DNA from: Nocardioides sp. | Lineage (GTDB): Bacteria; Actinomycetota; Actinomycetes; Propionibacteriales; Nocardioidaceae | DNA length: 37,040 bases | Reading direction: 5' to 3' | Assembly (NCBI RefSeq): GCF_014360585.1 | Contig: NZ_JACIXG010000051.1 | Location: forward strand, 1-37,040 | Shown: positions 1 to 7,018 of the stretch, piece after piece | Position numbering within the stretch: the first letter of the stretch is position 1 | Layout: each line of letters opens with the position of its first letter | Position numbers and translations under genes: made by a program | The notes under the pieces: model-generated | The model's database searches: none | What the model was told of the DNA's origin: nothing | What the model saw: the letters and a program-made list of their open reading frames with translations, nothing else

Positions 1-32
1 CCGGTCGGGCAGTCCCTGGACTGCCCGACCGG
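1..32. terminator. Strong hairpin after the FecB-type gene
   Basis: Arms 1-15 and 18-32 are perfectly complementary (CCGGTCGGGCAGTCC and its reverse complement), leaving a 2-base apex that would open to a larger loop in RNA. It lies 12 bases beyond the stop codon of the leftward importer operon. There is no U-tract, as is common for actinobacterial hairpin terminators. It probably ends the operon starting at 5902. Confidence 0.75.
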
Positions 33-44
33 CCCGGATCGGAC

Positions 45-1058
45 TCAGAAGGCGTCGGGGTGCAGGCCCTCCGCGATCGTCCGCACCGCGGCGACGTTGC
101 CGAGGGTGCCCGGGAACGTGTCCGGAGTGCGCAGGGCGATGAAGCGGTCCTCCTTGACGGCGGTGACGTTCGGGAAGGTCTTGCGAAGGTACGCCTCGAC
201 CCGCGCCGCCTCGGACTCCTCCCGGACGGCGAAGACGATGGCGTCGGGGTTCCGGGCAGCGACCTCCTCCGGCGACACGACCGCGGAGAAGAACTGGGCG
301 AAGAGGTCCTCGTCCGGCTTGAAGACGTTGTCGCCGCCCGCCCGCTCGATCATGTCGGACTCCACCCCGGCTCCGATCGCGGAGAGCGTCTTGCCCTCGA
401 CGAAGAGCTGGGCGACGGTGGGCCGAGGACGGTCCTCCACGGCCTTCTCGACGGCCTCGAGGTCTCCTCGGGTCTCGGCGACGAGCTCGTCGGCGGCGGC
501 CTGGACCCCGAAGATGGTCCCGAGCGCCTCCAGGTCGGTGAACAGGTCGGTGACCTCACCGGTGGAACGGCGCTCGGGGCAGCCGCCGGCGGCGACGTAG
601 GTCGTCACCCCGGCGTCGGTGAGCTGGTCGATGGTCGCGAAACCCTGCTCCGCGGTGAACTCGTACTCCGTCGGGGCGACGACCGCATCGGGCTGTACGT
701 CGAGGAGCTGCTCACGGGCCGGCGGCGAGTCCGTGCTCAGCTCGGGCACGTCGCTCGCGTCCGCGGCGACGTCCTCGGGGAGCTCGTGCATGGCCGTCTG
801 CGCCTGGCCGACGAGCCGGTCGGCGACGCCGAGGCGCACCAGCAGCTCGGTCTGCGCGGGGCTGAGCCCGACGATCCGCTCCGGAGCCGACTCGACCGTG
901 ATCTCACGTCCGCAGTTCTCCACGGTCACGGGGTAGCCCTCGGCGGACCCGCCCTTCGCTGCGGCGTCGTTCTGGACGCCGGCGCCGCCGCAGGCGGTCG
1001 CGGCCAGGAGCGTGAGCGCCGCGACCGGGACGGTGCGCAGCAGTGGGGTGGTGTTCAT
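45..1058 (-). CDS. FecB-type metal-chelate binding lipoprotein of an ABC importer
   Basis: 337 residues. The N-terminus is a lipoprotein signal ending in a lipobox (LAATAC, Cys about residue 23), so the protein is anchored outside the membrane. The body matches the periplasmic-binding-protein fold of siderophore and B12 receptors (PF01497): an early APERIVGLSPAQTELLVRLG segment, a central linker helix, and a late AVREESEAARV region. This is the siderophore class, not the ZnuA class, so the ligand should be a metal chelate. It is the last gene of a five-gene operon and its ATG overlaps the ATPase stop codon by four bases. The only promoter-like region upstream is at the Zur box at 5924-5938, so I infer expression in zinc shortage. 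The ligand may be the peptide encoded divergently; this is not shown by sequence alone. Confidence 0.9.
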   Translation of the reverse strand: MNTTPLLRTVPVAALTLLAATACGGAGVQNDAAAKGGSAEGYPVTVENCGREITVESAPERIVGLSPAQTELLVRLGVADRLVGQAQTAMHELPEDVAADASDVPELSTDSPPAREQLLDVQPDAVVAPTEYEFTAEQGFATIDQLTDAGVTTYVAAGGCPERRSTGEVTDLFTDLEALGTIFGVQAAADELVAETRGDLEAVEKAVEDRPRPTVAQLFVEGKTLSAIGAGVESDMIERAGGDNVFKPDEDLFAQFFSAVVSPEEVAARNPDAIVFAVREESEAARVEAYLRKTFPNVTAVKEDRFIALRTPDTFPGTLGNVAAVRTIAEGLHPDAF

Positions 1059-1846
1059 GTGTTCCTCTCTCGAACCCGCGCGGACGTCCCGCGCAGGAGA
1101 AGGTGTGGGGTGCCGGCCTCGGGATCGGTGATCCGGCTGGCCTCGACACCGAAGACCTCACGCACCAGGTCGGGCGTGAGGATGTCCGCCGGCTCGCCGA
1201 GCGCGACGACGTGGCCGCGGTCGAGCACCGCGACCCGGTCGCAGTAGGCCAGCGCGAGGTCGAGCTCGTGCAGCGCGACGACAGTGGTGATCCCGAGCTC
1301 CGCGACCGTGTGCATCAGCTCGAAGCGGTAGGAGACGTCGAGATGGTTGGTGGGCTCGTCGAGCAGCAGGAGCTCGGCCTCCTGGGCGATCGCGCGGGCC
1401 AGCAACGTACGCTGCCGCTCACCGCCCGAGAGCCGATGGACCGGCCGGTCGGCCAGCGCCGAGACGCCCGCCAGCTCCATCGCCCGGCCCACCACCAGCC
1501 AGTCCCCGGGGCTGTCGCGGCCGAGGACTCCGCGGTGCGGCGTACGGCCCAGCAGGACGCTCTCGGCGACGGTGAGCCCGAACTCGTCCGGTGGCTCCTG
1601 GGCCATCACCGCGACCCGGCGGGCGACCTCGCGCCGGCTCATCGTGGCGACGTCGGCGCCGTCGAGGCGCACCTGACCCGAGACCGGCCGGAGCGCGCCG
1701 AAACAGGCCCGCAGGATGGTCGACTTGCCGCTGCCGTTGGCGCCGAGCAGGCCGAGGACCTCCCCCTGCTCGACCACGACCGAGGCCTCGGTGACGACTT
1801 CGCGGCTGCCCCGGTTCAGGGTGAGGTCCAGCGTCTCGAGCCTCAT
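1055..1846 (-). CDS. FecE-type ABC importer ATPase
   Basis: 263 residues with a complete ABC ATPase motif set: Walker A GANGSGKST near residue 34, signature LSGGERQR, Walker B LLLLDEPTNHLD and the switch His in ALHELDLAL. Sequence and operon position are typical of iron-siderophore/B12 ATPases (FepC/FecE class). It would power the permease encoded immediately upstream. Start and stop both overlap the neighbouring genes by four bases, indicating translational coupling. The ATG at 1846 was chosen because it gives the ATGA overlap with the permease stop. Confidence 0.92.
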   Translation of the reverse strand: MRLETLDLTLNRGSREVVTEASVVVEQGEVLGLLGANGSGKSTILRACFGALRPVSGQVRLDGADVATMSRREVARRVAVMAQEPPDEFGLTVAESVLLGRTPHRGVLGRDSPGDWLVVGRAMELAGVSALADRPVHRLSGGERQRTLLARAIAQEAELLLLDEPTNHLDVSYRFELMHTVAELGITTVVALHELDLALAYCDRVAVLDRGHVVALGEPADILTPDLVREVFGVEASRITDPEAGTPHLLLRGTSARVRERNT

Positions 1847-2985
1847 CGCGACATCCCCTGCTCGTCGGCGGCCCTGCCGCGCATCAGCCACAGGAAGAAC
1901 GGCACCCCGATCAGCGCGGTGATGATCCCCAGCGGCACCTCGGCGGGTGCCGAGACCGTCCGGGCGATCAGGTCCGCACCGCACAGGAACAGGGCCCCGC
2001 CGGCCACCGACACCGGTACGATGCGCCGATGGTCGGAGCCGACCAGCACCCGGGCGATGTGCGGGACGACGAGCCCGACGAACCCGATCCCGCCGGCGAC
2101 GGAGACCACGGTTCCGGTCAGCAGAGCGGCCGCGAGCAGCAGGACCGACCGCAGCCGGTTGACCCGCACGCCCAGCGCCGTGGCCGTCTCGTCCCCGACC
2201 TGGAGCGCGTTGACCGCGCGGCCGGAGGTGAGGGAGACACCGATGGCGACCATGAGCGCCATCAGTGGACCGATCAGGTCGGTCATCGTGGCGGCGGACA
2301 CCGATCCCAGGAGGAAGAACATCACGCTGAACACGTTCTGCGCCTCGGTCGTGAGCGTCAGGTAGCTGGTGATCGCGCTGAAGAACGTGCCCAGCGCGAC
2401 CCCGGTGAGCACGAGGCGCTGCGGGGCGATGCTGCCGTTCTTGTACGCCACCCAGAACACCGCCGCGGTGGCGACCGCGGCTCCCAGGAACGCCGCGGCG
2501 CCGATCCAGGCGCCGACCGCCGCGGCGCCCAGGACGACCACGGTGACCGCGCCCACCCCGGCACCCGAGGAGACGCCGATGATCGCCGGCTCGGCCAGGG
2601 GGTTGCGTACCACTGCCTGGATGAAGACCCCGGCGAGGCTCAGCGCCGCTCCGGCCAGAGCGGCCAGCAGCGCACGTGGCAGCCGGAACTGCCAGACCAC
2701 CTGGTCCTGCAGCAGGGTGTAGGTGCCGTCGCTCATCCACGGCATCCCGGGCAGCAGATGCCCCGTCACGAGCCGGGCGGCATCGAGCGCGGACAGGTCG
2801 ACGGTGCCCGACGACGCGGACAGCGCGATGACGACGAGCAGGGCGGCCCCGAGGCCGACGGTCAGCAGCCGGGCGCGCCATCTGCGGCGCGCGATGGCGG
2901 CAGGCACGGCGACACGTTCGCCGGGCCGCGAGAGCGCCGGTGGCGAGATGTCGTCCGCGGTCACGGAGATATCGGTGGGGGTCAT
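1843..2985 (-). CDS. FecCD-type ABC importer permease
   Basis: 380 residues with a basic cytoplasmic N-terminus of about 40 residues and roughly nine to ten hydrophobic segments. Diagnostic FecCD/BtuC stretches are visible: FRLPRALLAALAGAALSLAG, RNPLAEPAIIGVSSGAG and GFVGLVVPHIARVLVG near the ATPase coupling helix. One permease gene is present, so it should act as a homodimer as in BtuC, or pair with a subunit elsewhere. The start at 2985 forms a TGATG overlap with the stop of the peptidase gene. It transports the ligand delivered by the lipoprotein encoded at 45-1058. Confidence 0.92.
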   Translation of the reverse strand: MTPTDISVTADDISPPALSRPGERVAVPAAIARRRWRARLLTVGLGAALLVVIALSASSGTVDLSALDAARLVTGHLLPGMPWMSDGTYTLLQDQVVWQFRLPRALLAALAGAALSLAGVFIQAVVRNPLAEPAIIGVSSGAGVGAVTVVVLGAAAVGAWIGAAAFLGAAVATAAVFWVAYKNGSIAPQRLVLTGVALGTFFSAITSYLTLTTEAQNVFSVMFFLLGSVSAATMTDLIGPLMALMVAIGVSLTSGRAVNALQVGDETATALGVRVNRLRSVLLLAAALLTGTVVSVAGGIGFVGLVVPHIARVLVGSDHRRIVPVSVAGGALFLCGADLIARTVSAPAEVPLGIITALIGVPFFLWLMRGRAADEQGMSR

Positions 2986-4703
2986 CACACTCCTGTGGAT
3001 TCGTGGGCTGAGTCGTGGGCTGCGTCGAGGGCGAAGTCGAGGACGGCTGCGGCGAAGTCGTGCACGGCGTCGAGGTGGTTGCCGCCATGTCCCATCCGCG
3101 GGCGGTGGACGCGGTCGACCTGCGCACCGCGAGCCGTCAGCACCTCGGCGAGTCGATCGGTGGGTGCGGCCGAGACCCGGGAGTCCTCCGCGAAGGTGGT
3201 CAGCAGGAAGCGGGGCCACCGCCCGCCGGGAAATCGCCTCGCCCGCTCGAACGGCGAGTAGTCGTCCATGGCGGCCTGCACCGCCGGATCGCTCGGGTCG
3301 CCGAACTCCTCGGCCCAGTGCCTCGCGCTCGGATGCTCGCTGATGTTGTGCGGGTCGAGCGGGGCTGCCGTGCAGGCGACCCCGGCGGCGAGGCCCGGCT
3401 CCGCGAGCGCGGCGGAGACCGCGACCAGTCCGCCGAGCGACGCCCCGGCGAGCACCAGCCGCTCGGGCCGGGTCAGCCCGAGCCGCACCAGCTCACGGGC
3501 GACGATGACGGCGTCCGCGACCGTACGTGCCTTGCCCGCGCCCTGCCCCGAGGTGTGCCAGGACGTACCCGCCCCGCCTCCGCCGCGCAGCCGTGCGGTC
3601 ACGTGCAGCCCGCCCAGCTCGCACCAGGCGGCGACCGAGGGCTCGAAGGCCGGGAGGTCGACGATCCCGAATCCTCCGTAGACCTCCAGCAGGGTCGCTC
3701 CGCCGGGGTCACCGGTCATGATCAGCTCGATCTCGGCACCGTCCTCCGCGGTCACGGTGATCAGCCGCGACCGGGGGGTCACGGTGATCAGCCGCGACCG
3801 GGGCCCCTCGCTCGTCGAGCCTGTCGCCTCCTCGAGCGGCATCACCTTCGGCGCCCCCGCCGGCGACTCGATCCGCACCCAGGCGCCGCCCGGCGCCCAG
3901 GACAGACCGGAGACCGTGCGTACGTCGTGCTCCCGCGAGATCGCGACCGTCTGCGCCGGGGCGAGGACCCCGGCGTCGGCCGTGAGCCGGACCACCAGCG
4001 AATGACCGTCCCCGACCAGATGGACCAGGCCGCCGCCGGGGACCGCCTGGGCGTGCACGGGCACGCCCGGCAGGGTCTCCAGCCGGCACCGTGCCGTTCC
4101 CTGTCCGGGTATCCGCAGGCTCACCAGCTCCTCGGACGTCACCGCCAGCACCGTGTCCTCGGCCGCACTGATGCTGCGGACCCGCGGAAGATCGAGGAGG
4201 CCGGCGCCATCCGCGCCGGTCAGCCGGGTCCGCACCTGATCGGTGCGGGCGATGACCATCCGCCCGCCGACGCCGATCGGAACGACGCGTGCACCGGCGG
4301 CGGTCGTGAGGAGCGTCCGGGGTGGCTCGCCGCGCCGGACCCGCAGGCAGCGTCCCTGGGCGTCGACGAGGATCAGGTCCTCGCCGGCCCAGGCCATCCG
4401 GGCGTGCCGGACCGCCACCCCCTCGACCTCGGTCGAGGTCCGTGACGAGGTGTCCACGACCAGAACGCGCCCGGTCTCGGTGCCGTCGTCGCTGACCTCG
4501 AGGGCCACCAGGCGTCCGTCCGGCGACGGCGCGGCGCCCTGGATCCTCGCTCCGGGGTCGAAGACGACCCCACCGTCCTCGTCGACCAGCACCGCGAGCA
4601 GGTCGCCAGGACGCCGGGACAGGCGGAACCGGCCCAGCGGCAGTCCCGGACGTCCCGACCGCTCGGCGCGACGCAGCGCTTCGCGCACGCTCGCGCCACT
4701 CAC
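2985..4703 (-). CDS. Prolyl-oligopeptidase-like S9 serine peptidase, cytosolic
   Basis: About 572 residues from a GTG at 4703, which gives a four-base overlap with the upstream gene; an in-frame ATG at 4724 would add seven residues, and numbering here counts from that ATG. Residues 30-330 are beta-rich (propeller). Residues 330-579 form an alpha/beta hydrolase with the prolyl-oligopeptidase hallmark RLRGGGGAGTSWH (378-390) and an apparent triad of Ser429 in GASLGG, Asp514 in FAEDSRVS and His546 in MGHGG. No signal peptide or membrane segment is seen, so it should act in the cytoplasm. Being embedded in an importer operon, it most plausibly cleaves an imported peptide chelate to release metal. 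Removing the leader of the divergent precursor is the alternative. A 27-base tandem duplication lies inside the gene. Confidence 0.85.
   Translation of the reverse strand: MSGASVREALRRAERSGRPGLPLGRFRLSRRPGDLLAVLVDEDGGVVFDPGARIQGAAPSPDGRLVALEVSDDGTETGRVLVVDTSSRTSTEVEGVAVRHARMAWAGEDLILVDAQGRCLRVRRGEPPRTLLTTAAGARVVPIGVGGRMVIARTDQVRTRLTGADGAGLLDLPRVRSISAAEDTVLAVTSEELVSLRIPGQGTARCRLETLPGVPVHAQAVPGGGLVHLVGDGHSLVVRLTADAGVLAPAQTVAISREHDVRTVSGLSWAPGGAWVRIESPAGAPKVMPLEEATGSTSEGPRSRLITVTPRSRLITVTAEDGAEIELIMTGDPGGATLLEVYGGFGIVDLPAFEPSVAAWCELGGLHVTARLRGGGGAGTSWHTSGQGAGKARTVADAVIVARELVRLGLTRPERLVLAGASLGGLVAVSAALAEPGLAAGVACTAAPLDPHNISEHPSARHWAEEFGDPSDPAVQAAMDDYSPFERARRFPGGRWPRFLLTTFAEDSRVSAAPTDRLAEVLTARGAQVDRVHRPRMGHGGNHLDAVHDFAAAVLDFALDAAHDSAHESTGV
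3751..3803 (-). repeat. 27-base in-frame tandem duplication inside the S9 peptidase gene
   Basis: The segment GTCACGGTGATCAGCCGCGA and the bases after it begin at 3751 and again at 3778. The result is a doubled nonapeptide, RSRLITVTP then RSRLITVTA, near residues 309-326, at the hinge between propeller and hydrolase domains. Reading frame is preserved. Confidence 0.9.
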
Positions 4704-5902
4704 CGTCCCACCCCGTCGACCCATGTCTCGGGAGCCCTGATGACGCCCAGGTGCCCGCCCTCGTCGAAGGGAGAACCCAGGTCGATGGTCGTCTCGATCC
4801 CCGTGGGGCGGACGAGGTGGAGCTCGCCGTCACCCCCGCGCGTGACCGCGGCCAGGTCACCGGATACCAGCGCCAGCGCCCGCCGCTGTGCGGGCTTGTC
4901 TCCGACCGGGTCCCAGGGTGCGACCCCAGGACGGGGGGCGGCGCTCATCGGCGCGAGCTCGATCTCGCTGACCCGGTCGCCGATGAGCATCGCCAGGCGG
5001 TCGCCGTCGGGGTGCACGACCGTCCAGGCGACCGCACCGCCGACGGCGTCGGGCCGGAACACCAGGCCGTCCCCGGTCCGGGTCACGTCGGCCGCCCCGT
5101 CGCGACTCCAGCGCACCACATGGTTGGTCCAGGTGTGCCACTGCTCGGCATCGGAGTCGGCGCCGCGTACGGAGCAGACGATTCCCGTCGTCGGGTCGAA
5201 GCGGAGGAAGTACGCCCGTCCTGGGACCGGCCAGGGCCAGGTCTGGAGTCGCTCGGGGCGGCCACCGGTGACGCGGAGTCGTTCGATGCCCGCCTCGGTG
5301 GACAGGTGGACGACCCCGGTCCGGTGGTCGGCGGCGTCGCCGTGCCCGAGGTCTCCCTGGAGCCCGAGGCGCTCGCCACGGACGACCGGGCAGTGGGGCC
5401 CGGCCCGGAGCAGCTCCTGCAGAGGGATGACCTCGGCCTCACCGGGCTCGCGGTGTCGCAGCACGACCATCGGCTCGCCTGTTCCGACATCCGGAACGAT
5501 CACGACGCCGGGTTCGCCGGTGCGGACCCGAACCCGCACGGCGGTGGTGCCGCTCGGATCTGCCAGGTCCACGACCGTGACCAGGTCGCTCCACGGATCC
5601 CCCGAGGCGCCCAGCCCCGTGCTGACGACGACATAGCGGCCCGACGGATCGCAGGCGAGATGCTCGGCGGGGATCGCGACCGGCACTCTGCGTACCTGAC
5701 CTGCACCGTCGAGCACGACGAGCGTGCCGAGCGCGTCGTCGGCGAACACCGCCCGAGCACCGCCGGGGGCGGTCGCCGGGAGAGTCAGGAGACCCGCGTG
5801 CTCGGCCAGCGTCGCCCTCGACCACGGGCCGGGCGCACCAGCGATCTCGGAGGTGCGCCAGCGGCCGGCGCGGTGGTCTGCCAGGACCAGTGTGGGGTTC
5901 AT
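4700..5902 (-). CDS. Cytosolic beta-propeller-like protein of the importer operon
   Basis: 400 residues without signal peptide or membrane segment. The sequence is a run of short beta-strand units with propeller-like repeats (HLACDPSGRYVVVSTG, GRAYFLRFDPTTGIVCSVRG, VAWTVVHPDGDRLAMLIG). I do not recognise a catalytic motif or a named family. It resembles the N-terminal propeller of S9 peptidases without the hydrolase domain, and the next gene is exactly such a peptidase, so a partner or substrate-gating role is possible. It is the first gene leftward of the Zur box at 5924-5938. A TAGGGT hexamer (5911-5916) ends eight bases before the ATG, suggesting a nearly leaderless mRNA. Confidence 0.75.
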   Translation of the reverse strand: MNPTLVLADHRAGRWRTSEIAGAPGPWSRATLAEHAGLLTLPATAPGGARAVFADDALGTLVVLDGAGQVRRVPVAIPAEHLACDPSGRYVVVSTGLGASGDPWSDLVTVVDLADPSGTTAVRVRVRTGEPGVVIVPDVGTGEPMVVLRHREPGEAEVIPLQELLRAGPHCPVVRGERLGLQGDLGHGDAADHRTGVVHLSTEAGIERLRVTGGRPERLQTWPWPVPGRAYFLRFDPTTGIVCSVRGADSDAEQWHTWTNHVVRWSRDGAADVTRTGDGLVFRPDAVGGAVAWTVVHPDGDRLAMLIGDRVSEIELAPMSAAPRPGVAPWDPVGDKPAQRRALALVSGDLAAVTRGGDGELHLVRPTGIETTIDLGSPFDEGGHLGVIRAPETWVDGVGR

Positions 5903-5910
5903 GATCGGAC

Positions 5911-5916
5911 ACCCTA
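5911..5916 (-). promoter_or_regulatory. Candidate -10 box (TAGGGT) for the leftward importer operon
   Basis: On the minus strand TAGGGT ends eight bases before the ATG at 5902, fitting the actinobacterial TAnnnT -10 pattern and a leaderless or near-leaderless transcript. The Zur box at 5924-5938 would fall between -10 and -35, where a bound repressor would block polymerase. Confidence 0.5.
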
Positions 5917-5923
5917 CTGGTAT

Positions 5924-5938
5924 TGGGAATGATTCTCA
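5924..5938. promoter_or_regulatory. Zur box in the divergent RiPP/importer promoter
   Basis: TGGGAATGATTCTCA is a near-perfect inverted repeat (GGAATnATTC core) matching the actinobacterial Zur consensus TGAAAATGATTTTCA. It sits between the start codons of the leftward operon (5902) and the precursor peptide (6015), and abuts a possible rightward -10, TATACG at 5939-5944. It closely resembles the sites at the ribosomal-protein operons in this window, so the same regulator should control it. Iron regulators of the IdeR/DmdR type use a different box. Confidence 0.85.
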
Positions 5939-6014
5939 TATACGTTTTGCCGCTGTCCGCACCAAGCGGGCCCCGGCGACGCCGGGCCGAACGATCCGAC
6001 AGAGGAGATTTCCG

Positions 6015-6113
6015 ATGAACAACGACATCGTGAGCGAGATCGAGGACACCGAGCAGCTGGCGCACCTCTCCGCGTCCCACTCCAACGCGCTGGTCGAGAA
6101 CCCCTTCGACTGA
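6015..6113 (+). CDS. Candidate RiPP precursor peptide, 32 residues
   Basis: A 32-codon ORF with a strong Shine-Dalgarno (GAGGAG, 6003-6008) seven bases before the ATG. It is the first gene downstream of the Zur box and lies directly upstream of cyclodehydratase-type genes. Residues 1-16 are acidic (five Glu, two Asp), typical of a leader. The remainder, HLSASHSNALVENPFD, has Ser at 19, 21 and 23 on alternate positions, His at 17 and 22, and a single Pro at 30; there is no Cys. If YcaO acts here, Ser19, Ser21 and Ser23 are the candidates for oxazoline/oxazole formation, giving a His/azole-rich segment suited to binding Zn(II). The leader/core boundary and every modification are inferred. I know of no characterised peptide with this sequence. 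Confidence 0.8.
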   Translation: MNNDIVSEIEDTEQLAHLSASHSNALVENPFD

Positions 6114-6169
6114 TCGCCGACGGGTGAGCACTCAGTGCCGTTCGGGCGACCTGGCCACCGTCTGAATCG

Positions 6170-6203
6170 CGGGGGTGCCGAGCTGACGAGCCCGGCACCC
6201 CCG
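6170..6203 (+). promoter_or_regulatory. Intercistronic hairpin between precursor and biosynthetic genes
   Basis: Arms 6170-6180 (CGGGGGTGCCG) and 6193-6203 are perfectly complementary over 11 bp, with a 12-base loop. The hairpin begins 57 bases after the precursor stop and ends 35 bases before the next start. There is no U-tract. It is well placed to stabilise the precursor message or partly terminate transcription, so that peptide is made in excess over enzymes. Confidence 0.65.
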
Positions 6204-6238
6204 GCCCCTGCCCGAGCCATGACCACCGAGGAGCCCCG

Positions 6239-7018
6239 ATGTACCCCAGACACGACTGGCGTCCGATCCCCGCCGCCCGCGGCGAGGTCCGTCTCTCGAC
6301 CGACATGCCCGCGCTCCGTACCGGCTCGGGTGACTTCCTCAGGCTTCACGACCTCCCCGGACCCGGCCGGCTGCCGACCTACCGCTACCTCCTTCGCGTA
6401 CGCCGCGCCGCACAGGAGCGCGACGCGAGAACCCGGGCCGCACGATGGCCCGAGGGCCGGCGCCGCGTCCTCGTGCTCGGTCGCGGCCGGCTCAGCCGGG
6501 CGCTGGCCGCGGAGCTCGCGCGCTCCGGCGCCGAGCTCGTCCGCGCCGGCGGCTCCCGGAGCTTGCGCGCCGACGCCGTCGTGGACGTGCGGGAGATTCC
6601 GCAGCGGCCCGACCCCGAACTCGACGAGCGTCTCGAGCAGCTCACCAGCAGCGGAGCGGCCCTGCTGCGCGGCCGCCGCGAAGGCGGCCGGATGCTGATC
6701 TTCCCGCTGATGGTCGACGGCAGCGAGGCGACCCCCGACCAGGTCAGCCGCCGTCGACTGGCCGCCTCGCCGGCCGCCCCCGAGCTCTCCTCGTGGCTCG
6801 CCAGCGGCCATCGCGACCCGCGGCCGCTGCGCCGGGCGACGTCGACTCTCACGGTCGCCCGCTGCCTGGCCATCCTAGAGGACTGGGCGAGCGGCGATCC
6901 CGCGGTCTCCGAGCACAGGCGGCTGCTGTGCGTCATCGGGGACGGTCCGCGCGAACGTACGCACACGGTCCTCGGCTTCGACGAACCGGCACCGCGCCCG
7001 CAGGAACCCGCGCGGTGA
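6239..7018 (+). CDS. E1/ThiF-like cyclodehydratase partner protein (putative)
   Basis: 259 residues; GAGGAG at 6228-6233 supports the ATG. Residues 76-92 form a Rossmann-type turn (VLVLGRGRLSRALAAEL), followed by alpha/beta sequence and a C-terminal strand pair (LLCVIGDG, HTVLGFD). Size, fold pattern and its place just after a precursor and two genes before YcaO fit the E1-like/ocin-ThiF partners that bind the leader and activate YcaO. It has only two Cys (209, 231) and no CxxC pairs, so the structural tetra-Cys zinc site common in this family is absent. That would suit an enzyme made during zinc starvation. Similarity is weak by eye, so the family call rests partly on context. Confidence 0.6.
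   Translation: MYPRHDWRPIPAARGEVRLSTDMPALRTGSGDFLRLHDLPGPGRLPTYRYLLRVRRAAQERDARTRAARWPEGRRRVLVLGRGRLSRALAAELARSGAELVRAGGSRSLRADAVVDVREIPQRPDPELDERLEQLTSSGAALLRGRREGGRMLIFPLMVDGSEATPDQVSRRRLAASPAAPELSSWLASGHRDPRPLRRATSTLTVARCLAILEDWASGDPAVSEHRRLLCVIGDGPRERTHTVLGFDEPAPRPQEPAR

Noticed and set aside
60..5932. Long plus-strand ORFs opposite the importer operon (for example 1043-2365, 2029-3261, 4751-5932)
   Set aside because: Shadow frames of GC-rich minus-strand genes; products are low-complexity Arg/Gly-rich without domains.
5924..5938. Iron (IdeR/DmdR) box instead of a Zur box
   Set aside because: IdeR/DmdR sites follow TTAGGTTAGGCTAACCTAA. This site matches the ones at zinc-free ribosomal protein genes, so zinc control is the better reading.
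5724..6113. A 129-residue ORF ending at the precursor stop
   Set aside because: The upstream part overlaps the leftward propeller gene and the Zur box and has no ribosome-binding site; GAGGAG at 6003 points to the ATG at 6015.
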